A stretch of 64,000 bases of DNA, from the NCBI RefSeq assembly GCF_902806685.2, contig NC_048541.1, positions 6,755,465 to 6,819,464 on the forward strand, written 5' to 3'. Every line of letters begins with the position of its first letter. Positions within the stretch are counted from its first letter, which is position 1. The notes under the pieces were generated by a model. That model ran no database searches, was not told the origin of the DNA, and was given only the letters and a program-made list of their open reading frames with translations. Shown here piece after piece: positions 46,149-55,842 of this stretch. The position numbers and the translations under genes are program-made. The stretch is from Maniola hyperantus (Eukaryota; Arthropoda; Insecta; Lepidoptera; Nymphalidae).

Positions 46149-46632
46149 CCGGTCAGGTGCGAGTCGCACACGAAGGCTTCCGTACCATCGTTAGAGATTA
46201 TATTTTTTTTAGTACGTATTTATTTGTAATTTAGAGCCTCAATAGCTCAACCGGTATAGGAGTGAACTGAAAACCGAAAGGTCGACGGTTCAAATCCCGC
46301 CCGTTGCACTATTGTCGTACCTACTCCTAGCACAAGCCTGACGCTTAATTAGAGAGGAAAGGGGAATATTAGTCATTTAATATGGCTAATATTCTTTAAA
46401 AAAAAAAATTTACATGCCAGCCATTTTGATATTTTTATTAAGTATTTTATTATTATAGCGGAAATAGAAATACACATTCTGTGAAAATCTACTTACTCTA
46501 CCTATTTCGGTTCATGACATAGATACAGCCCACTGACAGACAGGTAGAGAGAAACGGACGGACGGACAGCGGAGGCTTAGTAATAGGGTCCCGTTGGCAC
46601 CCTTCGTGTACAGACCTACGGAACCCAAAAAA
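46144..46632 (+). repeat. Interspersed repeat family D with SINE S2 inside
   Basis: The repeat starts AAAACCGGTCAGGTGCGAGT, resumes after the SINE at TTACATGCCAGCCATTTTG, and ends GGGTCCCGTTGGCACCCTTC then GGAACCC. It directly abuts the family C copy. Confidence 0.6.
46233..46409 (+). mobile_element. tRNA-Phe-like SINE (family S2), copy 2
   Basis: It is nearly identical to the copy at 21449, including A-box, GAA anticodon, B-box and body. It ends in a short A tail and is flanked by AATTT on both sides. Confidence 0.8.
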
Positions 46633-47034
46633 TTGCGGGCTAAAAACTATTTTTTTTTAAGTTGATGGCCAGTGTCTGATACTAACTTTAACAGCTTCAT
46701 ACAAACAGATTATTATTATAGAGTAGAGGAATCACACTGAAAGTGAAGTACTTATTTGCCAAGATTCACAATGTGTGCAATATTAATTAGAGCAATGGAC
46801 GACGCTCGCATTTTCTTGATAAATTGACTAGACGTCTAATTTTCCCGACCGAGCTAAAACACTTGCGGCAACTTTTTTGACAAATTAATTACCTACCCAA
46901 TTTGTCAACTTCTAATCGTGATCAAACGTTTTGAAGAACAGTTTCGGCGTGAGGAGATAAATTCGGTTTTCATTGCTTTTTGTACGAGTCAGCATTATAA
47001 TATGTATAAGACTAATCTCAACTCAAAGAATTAT

Positions 47035-47282
47035 CTCAACTCTTCTCCGGCCCACTACTAAGTACGGACTTCTCTCAAAATAAGAGGGGTTTAAGCCATA
47101 GCCCACCACGCTGGCCAAGTGCAGATTGACAGACTTCACACACCTTTGAAAATCTTATGGAGAACTTTCAGACATGCAGGTTTCCTCACGGTGTTTTCCG
47201 TCACCAAGTGATATTCAAATTGTTTAAACATAACCCCGAATAGAAGGCCGAAGACTTAATTAACCAGTAGGCTATCACAGGC
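47035..47282 (-). mobile_element. Family E SINE, minus strand
   Basis: The body (CCCACCACGCTGGCCAAGTG, CTTATGGAGAACTTTCAG) and a decayed tRNA-like head (GGCCGAAGACTTAATTAACC) are recognisable. Confidence 0.6.
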
Positions 47283-47296
47283 TTTCTTCATTGTTC

Positions 47297-47343
47297 AATG
47301 AATGAATGAATGAATGAATGAATGAATGAATGAATGAATGAAT
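47297..47343 (+). repeat. AATG microsatellite
   Basis: About eleven uninterrupted copies of a 4-base unit (AATG). It lies in the intron between exons 10 and 11 and is likely length-variable. Confidence 0.95.
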
Positions 47344-47604
47344 ATTTTTTTATCATACACCATAGACACTAGATAGTATTAGTAGGTAGGTCCCTGCAGA
47401 AAACACATACAAATCAAAACAAAAATATAGGCAGGTAGGTACAATTTAGCGGCCTTCTTATCGCTACCTAGCGATCTCTTCCAGGCTACCAAAATGGTGC
47501 AAAGTATAAAATGGTACAACATAAATAAATAAATGTTCAATCATTCATGATTGTAAAATTGATTGTTATTTTAAAGTTAGCTAATATCCACACTTGGTTT
47601 GCAG

Positions 47605-47707
47605 CGCGTCGGACGGAAGTCTGATGCTCAAACTGTCGTGGAGACGCTGTACAAAAACAAAAGAAGTTTGGAGGCGATATTTAAGATTCTCGATAAGGAC
47701 AATTCAG
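47605..47707 (+). CDS. Phosphatase exon 11 in window: first half of EF-hand 2
   Basis: The acceptor is GTTTGCAG and the donor GTAAAA. The exon ends in phase 1 after DKDNSG, the first half of EF-hand loop 2. The intron cuts this loop at the same place and in the same phase as the intron in EF-hand 1. Confidence 0.95.
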
Positions 47708-48095
47708 GTAAAACTTTATTATTTCTTTATTATAACTTCATTCGTTTATGCGAATAGATTCATATAAACGCATAACCACGCACCAAAAATGCAAAATGCC
47801 AAAACTAAACGATATAATAAATACCTATTTAATGCGGGTCTCAATACCTTTTCAAATTTAAGAGACCCTTCAAATTTAAAAAGTCTTAATTATTTAGGAA
47901 CACCTTGCTTAAATGCGTTATGCTTGTTTGGTACTTTATGTAACTAATCTTACAATAATAACATTAGTGGAGCAAAACTCCACAATTTTAATTTTGGAAT
48001 TTTTGGCTGTGCGTCTAAACGATTCGAATTATAATTAATTTACTTTTAAAAGTTGTATAAATTATAGCATAATTTCAGTAATTTCAATTTTACAG

Positions 48096-48313
48096 GCTAC
48101 ATAACATTAGAGGAGTTTTCCGAAGCTTGCCAGCTACTGGGCAAATATATGCCGAATCCAATGACCCAAGAGCAGCTTGTTGATATTTGTAGATTGATGG
48201 ATATAAACAAGGACGGTTTAGTGGATCTAAATGAGTTTTTAGAAAGCTTCAGACTTGCAGAAAAGAATTTGCACGAAGAGGACCACATATTGGCCGATAT
48301 TAAAGCTTCCTGA
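48096..48313 (+). CDS. Phosphatase exon 12 in window: EF-hands 2-3 and TGA stop
   Basis: The acceptor is TTTTACAG. The exon completes loop 2 (YITLEE) and contains loop 3 (DINKDGLVDLNE), which has all the expected acidic ligands. The protein then ends LADIKAS before TGA at 48311-48313. The stop is followed by C, a leaky context for UGA, and the frame stays open beyond it (separate entry). Confidence 0.95.
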
Positions 48314-48640
48314 CAGGAGCTAGACCGCTATCCTAGCAGGACAGCGGTCGATAAAGACGAAACGGAAGTCGAAATCGAATTACTTAAAATTGACGAAGTT
48401 CCCAACAACGTGCGCCCGAAATACAAAAAATCTGGAAGCAGATCGGCAATCAATAGGGATGAAACCGGCGTTGATGTTGAAGTATTGAACCTAGAGGAAA
48501 ACAGTCATCGGAAGTACAACAAAAACGGCCGAGCATATTTGACGGGTGATCATGCCAGCTCATCGAGAGATGTAGAGGAAATAGAATTAATAGACTATAA
48601 CAGATCCAAACGACCAGGCCTCCTTGAAAGTGACATATAA
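48314..48640 (+). CDS. Possible C-terminal readthrough extension of the phosphatase
   Basis: In the same frame as the last exon, 108 codons stay open from the TGA to a TAA at 48638-48640. The encoded peptide is highly charged and low in hydrophobics (for example RPKYKKSGSRS and DVEEIELIDYNRSKRPG), looking like a disordered regulatory tail. No domain is recognised. At this base composition several stops would be expected by chance in 108 codons. It has an internal ATG at 48410, but the region before that ATG is also open, favouring extension over a separate short gene. The alternatives are a tail lost through a recent nonsense change or chance openness in the 3' UTR. Confidence 0.55.
   Translation, partial: QELDRYPSRTAVDKDETEVEIELLKIDEVPNNVRPKYKKSGSRSAINRDETGVDVEVLNLEENSHRKYNKNGRAYLTGDHASSSRDVEEIELIDYNRSKRPGLLESDI
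48323..48349 (+). promoter_or_regulatory. Stem-loop 9 nt downstream of the TGA stop
   Basis: The arms GACCGCT (48323-48329) and AGCGGTC (48343-48349) pair perfectly. After one A-C mismatch, TCCT pairs with AGGA, leaving a 3-nt loop AGC. Stem-loops starting about 8 nt after a leaky UGA are known stimulators of readthrough in several viral and insect genes. Its role here is inferred from position. Confidence 0.6.
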
Positions 48641-48811
48641 ACATTGCCAATCGAGATTAGGGAAAAATTGGAATTTCAATGGAATGAATCTGTCCCTACT
48701 TTTAAAAGTCACATAATTAAAGTCAGTGAAATGTACGCAATTAATGCTAACAATTTACAAGAGCTATCTAGTCTATTGTACTTGAGCAATGAAAGCTTTG
48801 TTTTAATTTAA
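48641..48811 (+). CDS. Second open segment in the same frame after TAA
   Basis: After the TAA at 48638 the same frame is open for 56 further codons, to TAA at 48809-48811. The peptide looks protein-like (EIREKLEFQWNESV, NANNLQELSSLLYLSN). Counting both segments, the 165 codons after the TGA hold a single stop. It could be the rest of an ancestral C-terminal tail, a double-readthrough product or chance. No start codon near its beginning supports an independent gene. Confidence 0.3.
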   Translation, partial: TLPIEIREKLEFQWNESVPTFKSHIIKVSEMYAINANNLQELSSLLYLSNESFVLI

Positions 48812-49052
48812 AATTAGTTATTTTTACGCAGAGATTTAATGAGACTGGGTAACAGGTACCTACCTATTAAAAATTTCTAATATTCAAATATTTAATACTT
48901 ATATATAAATATTCAAATATTTGTAGGTACCTCACTTACCTATATTATATTAAAACAAGTAGTCTTCGAATATAATAATAACATTTAGTTACCTAGCTTT
49001 TATAAAATTTAAAACAGTCTTTCAGTCATAATAATATAAATTTTATTAAAAC

Positions 49053-49095
49053 AATTATTTGTATTACAAAAAGACTTTTTGTAATACAAATAATT
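49053..49095. repeat. 43-bp perfect palindrome
   Basis: The arms AATTATTTGTATTACAAAAA-G and its exact complement are separated by a single A. There are 21 pairs and no mismatch. If within the 3' UTR it would form a tight hairpin. Confidence 0.85.
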
Positions 49096-49217
49096 ATTTA
49101 TATATTACAAAAACGACTCAATTAATATGAATATTGATACATTTGACCTAAGATTAGGTACTCCTCTTTATGGATAATAGGTAGTGAATTATTATTATAA
49201 TATGTATTACTTGATAT

Positions 49218-49223
49218 AATAAA
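49218..49223 (+). promoter_or_regulatory. Candidate polyadenylation signal
   Basis: An AATAAA hexamer lies about 0.4 kb after the last open codon of the phosphatase frame. AATAAA is common in such AT-rich DNA, so the assignment is weak. Confidence 0.2.
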
Positions 49224-50909
49224 AAATTATAATACCTACCAGTGTGCTTAGTATAAGATTTTACAATAACGTTGATAGAATTCGATAAAATGGACCTAAA
49301 AGTCTTTAATTTAAAGTAAAAATTCAATTCCACCGATTTTAATTTCGCAACGTTTCTGCTTGGAGGTCTGGCTGTAGAGTGTAAGATCTATCGATAAATT
49401 TGAGTTTGAGCTTGAGAATTTAAATTTGTGCTTCAAAGAAGTCCGATAAAGTTCACTTTAGTCTAACGTTCAGGGTTTTGATGCTGGAATACTATCAAAA
49501 CGTTCGCGTTGGTGAAATCTCATTATAAGCAAACCGTACTGAAATGTCCAGATAATAGTGCATACAAATGACGTGGCGTCTAGTCTAGGTTTATGAGTAG
49601 GTAAAATTGATATCTAGTAAACTGATGTTCGTATTTTCTAAAGCATTTTGAATAGAGTCTAATCTATTTACTCATATTAAGTAAAATATGTTATGTATCG
49701 TATGATAATTAAAATATCGTAATCATAATATACAATTTGGGGACTATTTAGAGTGAATATTGCGAATATTGTAATAAAATTTCGTTTTTACATTCATACA
49801 CCTTTTACATTAAATAATTATTTAATAATCGTTATATTTCATGAATATTTTGCTTTAATAATAACTGAGCTAATACTTTTAATGTTGATGTCATTAATTT
49901 TTTGATTAATTATTGGTGCCAAGCTATAAAATAATAAACTATTGAGTAAACGGGTAATAATATAATTTTAAATAATTATTAAGGATTAATTTATTGTATT
50001 TTTTCAATGATGTTACGCATGTTATGTTGTAGTTGTTACTAGGGATTTTATGCCGTCAATGAACCACCGACGTTGATTGTGTCTGTTACGTACACTAGGT
50101 AAATATTGTCAGTTTCTTGTAATGTAACCATAGACTAATATATTACTTAATGTAACATTATACTTAAGACTTGTTCAGGACATTACAATGTATAGAAAAC
50201 TTTGTGTAAGTATACTTAATGTTTTAAAACAATAATTAATACAACTTTCGGTATTTCATCGGCGACATACCTACCCAAATCATATTTACAATATACCTAA
50301 CTACTTACCTTATTTATATAATAAACGAAATTGGGAGCAATGATGCTTACTTACAAAATATACTCTTATTTATATACTTTTGTAATAGCTAATTAGTGAC
50401 GGTGCTTGAAAGTACCAAAAGTATATGTATATTAATATAAATTTTTAATTAAATAGTTCCTTTATCTCGTAGCTTAAATAAAATAAATAAATAAATAGCA
50501 CGCTATAAAATTAATGAATCTAAAATTCTCGTAGGAATAATATCCAAAGATTAGATGAAAAAATATTTTATTATATTAATACCTACTTACTACTTAGTCA
50601 TATTCATACATTCATTTTCATGGCGATTCTAGTCACGTAGGTACAAGATTTTGCATATACATATCTTTAAATTCAAGCTATTAATCATTCCAATGTATCT
50701 TTATCATGAATGCATTGAAATTTTAAATTAATAATATATACCTACATACCTATCTATAAACGTACGTTTTAAAAGGTTGCACATTTCGCAATTTGAACCT
50801 ACTTTATTTATTTAAAGTTTAACTGACGTCTGCCATCGATACAAAATGATAGTTATCCTAGGTCATCCACACTTACTCAATTATTATTAACTTTAACTTT
50901 ATAATTAAC

Positions 50910-51967
50910 TAGCTGACCCAGCGAACTTCGTTCCGCCTAACAGTCGATTCAATTTTTTTAATTTTTAAAAAAAAATATCAATTCACTATCAGAAATTCTA
51001 AAATCCCCACGATTTAGGACTTCAGTACTTTGCAGCATCAGGATTGAGGATTTAGGATCCGAAGTTCAATGATGTAGCCTATGCTTGGTACCTAAAATAA
51101 TTTTGCATCATCCGCAGTTCCTGAAACATTATAGTTTAGGAGTGCTGTACCCTACATCATCAGGGTTGAGGAGTTGAGACTTGAAGTCTGAGAATAAAGT
51201 CGTTGCTTGGTACCTACAATATGAATTCACTATGAACACTTCCTGAATCTTGATAACTCAGGCGGGCAGTAACCCTGCAGCATCAGGATTAAGGAGTTGA
51301 ATCCAGAATTTTTTATGTGACCACCACGAAAACTTTTTTTGTTGATTTAAAAAAAAAATTTGCAAATCGGTCCAGATATCTCGAAAAAATCGATGTAGAT
51401 AAAAGAACCACCTCCTTTTTGACAGTCGGTTAAAAGCCGATGACCTTGAAATATTTACGAAACAATTTTTAAAATATCCCCTTTCTAACAAAAAAAGAAT
51501 GAATGAAATCGGACTACGCGTTAATGAATTACAACTCAGTATACATTTTAACTTTCATCCCCTCTCCTACGGGAACCATGCTGAATTTCGGGATAAAAAG
51601 TATCCTATATTCTTCCTCATAGTATGACCTCAAATCGTACCAAGTTTCAGTGGAATCCATTCAGTCGTTTCAGCGTGATGCGCGGCCGTGATACAGACAG
51701 ACAGACAGACAGACAGACAGATAGATAGACAGACAGACAGACAAAAATGAAAAAAATTACAGTTTTGGGTTCAGTATCGATTATAGAGTGCCCTCGAAAA
51801 AAAAATTTCAAAATATCTTCAATGTACAGAATTTGACCTGTTACAGTTTTATTATAAGTATATTATTATAAGTATATTGATCGATTATAGAGTGCCCTCG
51901 AAAAAAAATTTTCAAAATATCTTCAATGTACAGAATTTGACCTGTTACAGTTTTATTATAAGTATTG
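50910..51967. repeat. Composite repeat with CTAG end and internal tandem units
   Basis: It begins CTAGCTGACCCAGCGAACTT, a recurrent lepidopteran repeat end (recalled). Three diverged units of about 117 bp lie at about 51000-51310, each with a CATCAGG(A/G)TTGAGGA-type core. A CAGA microsatellite lies at 51696-51742. At 51777-51965 a unit of 104 bp starting TCGATTATAGAGTGCCCTCG is duplicated in tandem. Confidence 0.6.
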
Positions 51968-52302
51968 ATTATATTACGTGCTATATTGTAAGATTTGTCC
52001 ATTAAATTGTGATACAAGAACATAAATCTTTTTATTTATTCCTAAAAATTATCTTTTCCTAAAGCTATAGGTAAATAAAATTATTAGATTTTAAAATAAT
52101 GACATTCAGGTCTCTATAGAAATTTTTGATGAATAGTACCTACTTAGTAAGTAATTAATAGGTAGTTATACCTAAGTGGGTAATACCTATGTGAATAGCT
52201 CGCACGCAACCTTTTTGCCATACTTATAAGTATATTGACCTAATTGCTATCAGCAGTTTTAATCTAAACGACAGATAGCTAATTATAATTATACTTTCCT
52301 TA

Positions 52303-52811
52303 TCAGGGTTCCGTACACGAAGGGTGCCAACGGGACACTGTTACTAAGCCTCCGCTGTCCGTCCGTCTGTCTGTCCGTCTGTCTATCTGTATGTGAGCGG
52401 TTTGTATCTCATGAACCGTACCGAATAGGTACCTAGAGAGTTGAAATTTTTACAAAGTGTGAAATTATTTACTCTATACAGTTCTTGCAATTCACGAAGG
52501 CGAGTGAACTTTACTTGTGGTTACGTCGTATACACGGACACGTAAGTATGCGTGCATGTCGGACCAATCAGTCGCGAGCAACCGCTCGCAAACGCAATAA
52601 TTTATTGTACTTTACGTATACCGATACGACTTAAACACAAGCATGAGTCACTCGCCTTCGTGAAATGCAAGAACTATACCAACAAATAATGTCTAAAAAA
52701 TTCAAAACGGCCGCCATGCAAAAAAATAAAATTAAAAGTGTTACCTATATTTTCTTGTTCAGTGGTACGGAACCCTTCGAGTGCGAGTCCGATTCGCACT
52801 TAATCGGTTTT
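52303..52811 (-). repeat. Interspersed repeat family D, minus strand, with nested MITE
   Basis: It runs (+ strand) from CAGGGTTCCGTACACGAAGG through a GTCCGTCTGTCTGTCCGTCT run to GTGCGAGTCCGATTCGCAC and CGGTTTTT. A MITE is inserted at 52480-52675. Confidence 0.65.
52480..52675. mobile_element. MITE with ATAC target duplication
   Basis: The terminal inverted repeats are about 28 bp with one mismatch, starting AGTTCTTGCA and continuing TTCACGAAGGCGAGTGA. ATAC flanks both ends (52476-52479 and 52676-52679). The insertion interrupts a family-D repeat, which confirms its boundaries. Confidence 0.8.
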
Positions 52812-52814
52812 TTT

Positions 52815-54116
52815 CTTTACATATTTTAATCCTGATGAAACAAAAGTAAGGTGACAGTGCACACACACACACACAGCACAGTCAGCAGTTACCATATTCT
52901 GTTAGTAATAGCACTAGGTACCTAGTACCTATTGAGCTATTATAGGAGGTACATACCTATTGGTTTTCATCTAAATGCAAATGTAGTTTATACGAGTAAC
53001 TTTGACCATCTTGAAAGGCCAAGATGAGATTAAGTTTAAGACACAATATAACGAGATAAAGTTAAGAAGTAGTTAGGTATATCTACTTACTTATTTATTT
53101 TTAAAAAATATAGGTAAGTTCGGATTATTAGGTAGGTAGAGTATAGTTGCGACGATAGCTCAAAGGGGTGGTGGTAAAATGTGATTCTTCTAAATATCTG
53201 GCATTTTCGCACTGAAAGGATATTGGATTTCTGTTCACCCCTTTTGAACAATATGGATAATACTCCAGTGCACATTATTGTTAAAACAGGTGCGTTAGCG
53301 CATAGCGTTACAGATTAATTTATTTGACTGAAAGAATGCTTATATCCCCTTAGAATTATAATGATTAGATATTCTAAGTAGGTACCTACTTATATCCCCG
53401 ACTTCGTGTTTAAATTCTAGCATCTTTCCAATAATTTTTATGTGAATGAGTGCTCAAGTGGGAAAAACAGCCGATCGCCGCTGAAATGGACCGATTCCCG
53501 ATCAAGCCGCGTTGGATCTTCCCTAGCACGAGAAAGCTGTTAGGGACGACTGTAGAGGTATTATACCTATAGTCAAGTATGCCACAAGCACAACACTCAG
53601 GTAACTAGTCAAGAGCAGAACGACTGAGAAGAAAAAGAAGAAGAGTTGTCTCGGTATAAAAGACGGCAGATACCATTTCTATTACCTTATTCAGAATTCT
53701 GTGGTTGGCAGGTAGGTAGGTATGTAATTTAGTTAAGTATTTCGTAGTAGTAGACTATCTAGTCATAATTCGCCCTACTGGCGCCACGTGTGTCCTAGTT
53801 TCCTCAGTTCAAATGAAATCGTAACAAGTTATAAATAAAAATATTATCGCCTTCGCACTAACCTACTTATACCTACCTAGGTACTAATATTATAAAGAGC
53901 AAAGAATTGTTTATTTATTTATTTGTTTGTAATTCATAAGCTCTGAAACTACAGAACTGATTTTAATACTTAATTCTTTCCCCATTAGAAAGTTTATCGA
54001 GGAGTAGGTAACTTAGACTATAAAATAATTAAAATATAATATATTATGTATAGGTACCTATATAACTATGTTGCTTTGCTTCTATGTAGTTATGTACCTA
54101 CCATGCTCTATATTTT
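52815..54116. other. Intergenic sequence without recognised genes
   Basis: A short CA repeat lies at about 52860-52875. A decayed fragment near 53884-54020 starts like a Helitron (CTAATATTATAAAGAG). No exon was recognised. Confidence 0.35.
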
Positions 54117-54459
54117 TAACCGACTTCAAAAAAAGGAGGAGGTTCTCAATTCGTCGGAATCTTTTTTTTTTTTTTTTTTATTTTTTTTTTTTATTTTTTA
54201 TGTATGTTCCCCGATAACTCGAAAACGCCTGGACCGATTTTGAAAATTCTTTTTTTGTTTGAAAGGGTATACTTCAAAGTTGGTCCCATTTCAATTTGGT
54301 GAAGATCTGATGAACATCTTCGAAGATAGATACTGGAACTCCTCAACGAATAAGAGTAAATTGCTCGCGATCAGTGTAATAGCTTAGTAAACAGTAGACT
54401 TTTAACCAGTCATAGCATAATTCCATGGGGCCACTAAAAATTGTGAAATAAAAAATTTT
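54117..54459 (+). repeat. Interspersed repeat, AACCGACTTC type
   Basis: It starts AACCGACTTCAAAAAAAGGA, has a long T-rich stretch, and continues through CCCCGATAACTCGAAAACGC and GAAGATCTGATGAACATCTT. This is a common lepidopteran repeat type (recalled). It leads directly into the long hairpin. Confidence 0.5.
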
Positions 54460-54789
54460 TACAAAAAAAATAAAAACCGACTTCGTTACACAAACACTAA
54501 AAATTGAAAAATAATTTAATTTATTACCGAATATATTATGTATACAAGAGTTAATATAGTTCCATAATAATATTTTTTGGGGTCGGTGCCAATGAGGTGC
54601 CATTGTGGAGTCCCATAAAAATATGAAGTCTAGACGATTCGCGCAGCTAAAGCTAATTGGCACCGGCACCAAAAAGTATTATTATGGAACTATATTAACT
54701 CTTGTATACATAATATATTCGGTAATAAATTAAATTATTTTTCAATTTTTAGTGTTTGTGTAACGAAGTCGGTTTTTATTTTTTTTGTA
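54460..54789. repeat. Nearly perfect long hairpin (130-bp arms)
   Basis: The left arm 54460-54590 and right arm 54659-54789 are inverted copies. I see mismatches only in about the 15 bases nearest the loop, leaving more than 110 bp without mismatch. The loop is 68 nt. Both ends carry AACCGACTTCG-type sequence. Transcripts would form a long double-stranded RNA. Confidence 0.85.
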
Positions 54790-55076
54790 ATTTGTTGAAT
54801 AGTCCGAAGTCCGAACCTATAAATTACAAGGATAGGACCGTATTGCATAGCGCCATCTGTGTGCATTTTAAGGAATATTATGGTAAATATAACACAGCCA
54901 ACAAGAAACCATCCTTGAGCAAAGTCGGCCACTTTCATTTGCATTGTAGTACATACAATATCTGATAGATGGCGTACTATTATTTAAAGGCGTTAGTGAA
55001 AAACACAAAAGATGGCGTAAGTAGTACCTTCTTACGATGAAAGCTCATCACGCTTTAGGTAAGGAATTATAAGTTA

Positions 55077-55322
55077 CTAGCTTTAGCTTATGCTCGCGAC
55101 ATCGTCCGCGTTGACTACACAAATTTCAAACCCCTATTTCACCCCCTTAGGCGTTGAATTTTCAAACATCCTTTCTTAGCGGATGCCTACGTCATAATAG
55201 CTACCTGCATGCCAAATTTCAGCCCGATCTGTCCAGTAGTTTGAGTTGTGCGTTGATAGATCAGTCAGTCAGTCAGTCAGTCAGTCAGTCAGTCAGTCAC
55301 CTTTTTCTTTTATATATTTAGA
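55077..55322 (-). mobile_element. Helitron-like repeat family A, minus strand
   Basis: It has the longest GACT run of the family (about nine units) and ends in TTTAGA, the inverted TC start. Its 5' end touches the CTAG of the next element. Confidence 0.65.
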
Positions 55323-55842
55323 CTAGCGACCCGCCCCGGCTTCGCATGGGTGCAAAGTACATAGATACTAATGTGATGTCAGATATATCTACTCGTGTGG
55401 TGTCAGTGAAGAGATTATTATAGGCGCCGCGGCACCGCCCGCCGCCTACGTCTCGTTTTGTGGCGCGTTAGTTTTAATCTTACGATATTTCATATTATTT
55501 TAATTTTGTGATGTCTCGTAAGATATTATTCTAAATTTTCTTGTAGAACTTTTTAAGAGAAACCATTTCACGATACATTGTTTTCGTGTAACTTTGACCA
55601 TTTAGGCAGCGCACGCCTCGGAAACTCTCAAATGAGAGGATTTTTCCGACCTAATTCACATTATTTCAATTTCCCTAGGGATCTCTAATTTTTGAGAATT
55701 AAACTATACCTATAAACCTTCCTCTTGAATCACTATATTTATTGGTGAAAACCGCATTAAAATCCGTTGCGTAGTTTAAAAGATCTACGCGTTCATACAT
55801 ACATACATACAGACGCGGGAAGCGACTTTATTTTATACTAGG
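55323..55842 (-). mobile_element. Helitron, GC-hairpin type, minus strand
   Basis: It starts (+ strand) CTAGCGACCCGCCCCGGCTT, the inverted end of the type seen at 35284. It extends to GACGCGGGAAGCGACTTTAT and TTTATACTA after a CATA run. No helicase coding region is seen. Confidence 0.6.

Larger units (their letters stand above)
2391..48313 (+). other. PPEF/RdgC-type EF-hand protein phosphatase gene (12 visible coding exons)
   Basis: The exons at 2391-2481, 4654-4799, 5548-5712, 14737-14903, 16600-16636, 19588-19737, 21297-21377, 35840-36025, 36719-36974, 45516-45664, 47605-47707 and 48096-48313 have AG acceptors and GT donors. They join in one frame to 1749 nt: 582 residues plus a TGA stop. 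The PPP-family motifs are GDLHG (residues 119-123), GDFVDRG (148-154), RGNHE (179-183), HGG (233-235) and RSHE (325-328), which supply the expected metal ligands. EF-hand loops lie at 422-433, 506-517 and 546-557. The family (Drosophila RdgC, vertebrate PPEF1/2) is calcium/calmodulin-regulated and in flies acts on rhodopsin. Roughly the first 80-100 residues, including the IQ motif, are expected upstream of the window. Numbering is for the part encoded here. Confidence 0.95.
48812..50909. other. 3' flank of the phosphatase gene
   Basis: This is strongly AT-rich sequence, with many AATAAT and TATA-type runs, and probably includes the 3' UTR. It contains a 43-bp palindrome at 49053-49095. No gene was recognised. 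Confidence 0.4.

Noticed and set aside
47297..47343. CRISPR-like or regulatory array at the AATG and GACT runs
   Set aside because: These are simple microsatellites with no spacers.
48311..48313. TGA read as selenocysteine
   Set aside because: No SECIS-like structure was seen in the 3' region, the position is not a known redox site in PPP phosphatases, and Lepidoptera are reported to have lost the selenocysteine pathway. Readthrough or a plain stop fits better.
48410..48640. A separate 76-codon gene starting at ATG 48410
   Set aside because: The same frame is open for 32 codons before that ATG, back to the phosphatase stop, so extension of the phosphatase is a simpler explanation.
54343..54672. 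Minus-strand frame of 109 codons and neighbours at 54735-54965
   Set aside because: They fall in the long hairpin and its flanking repeat; the peptides show no domain.
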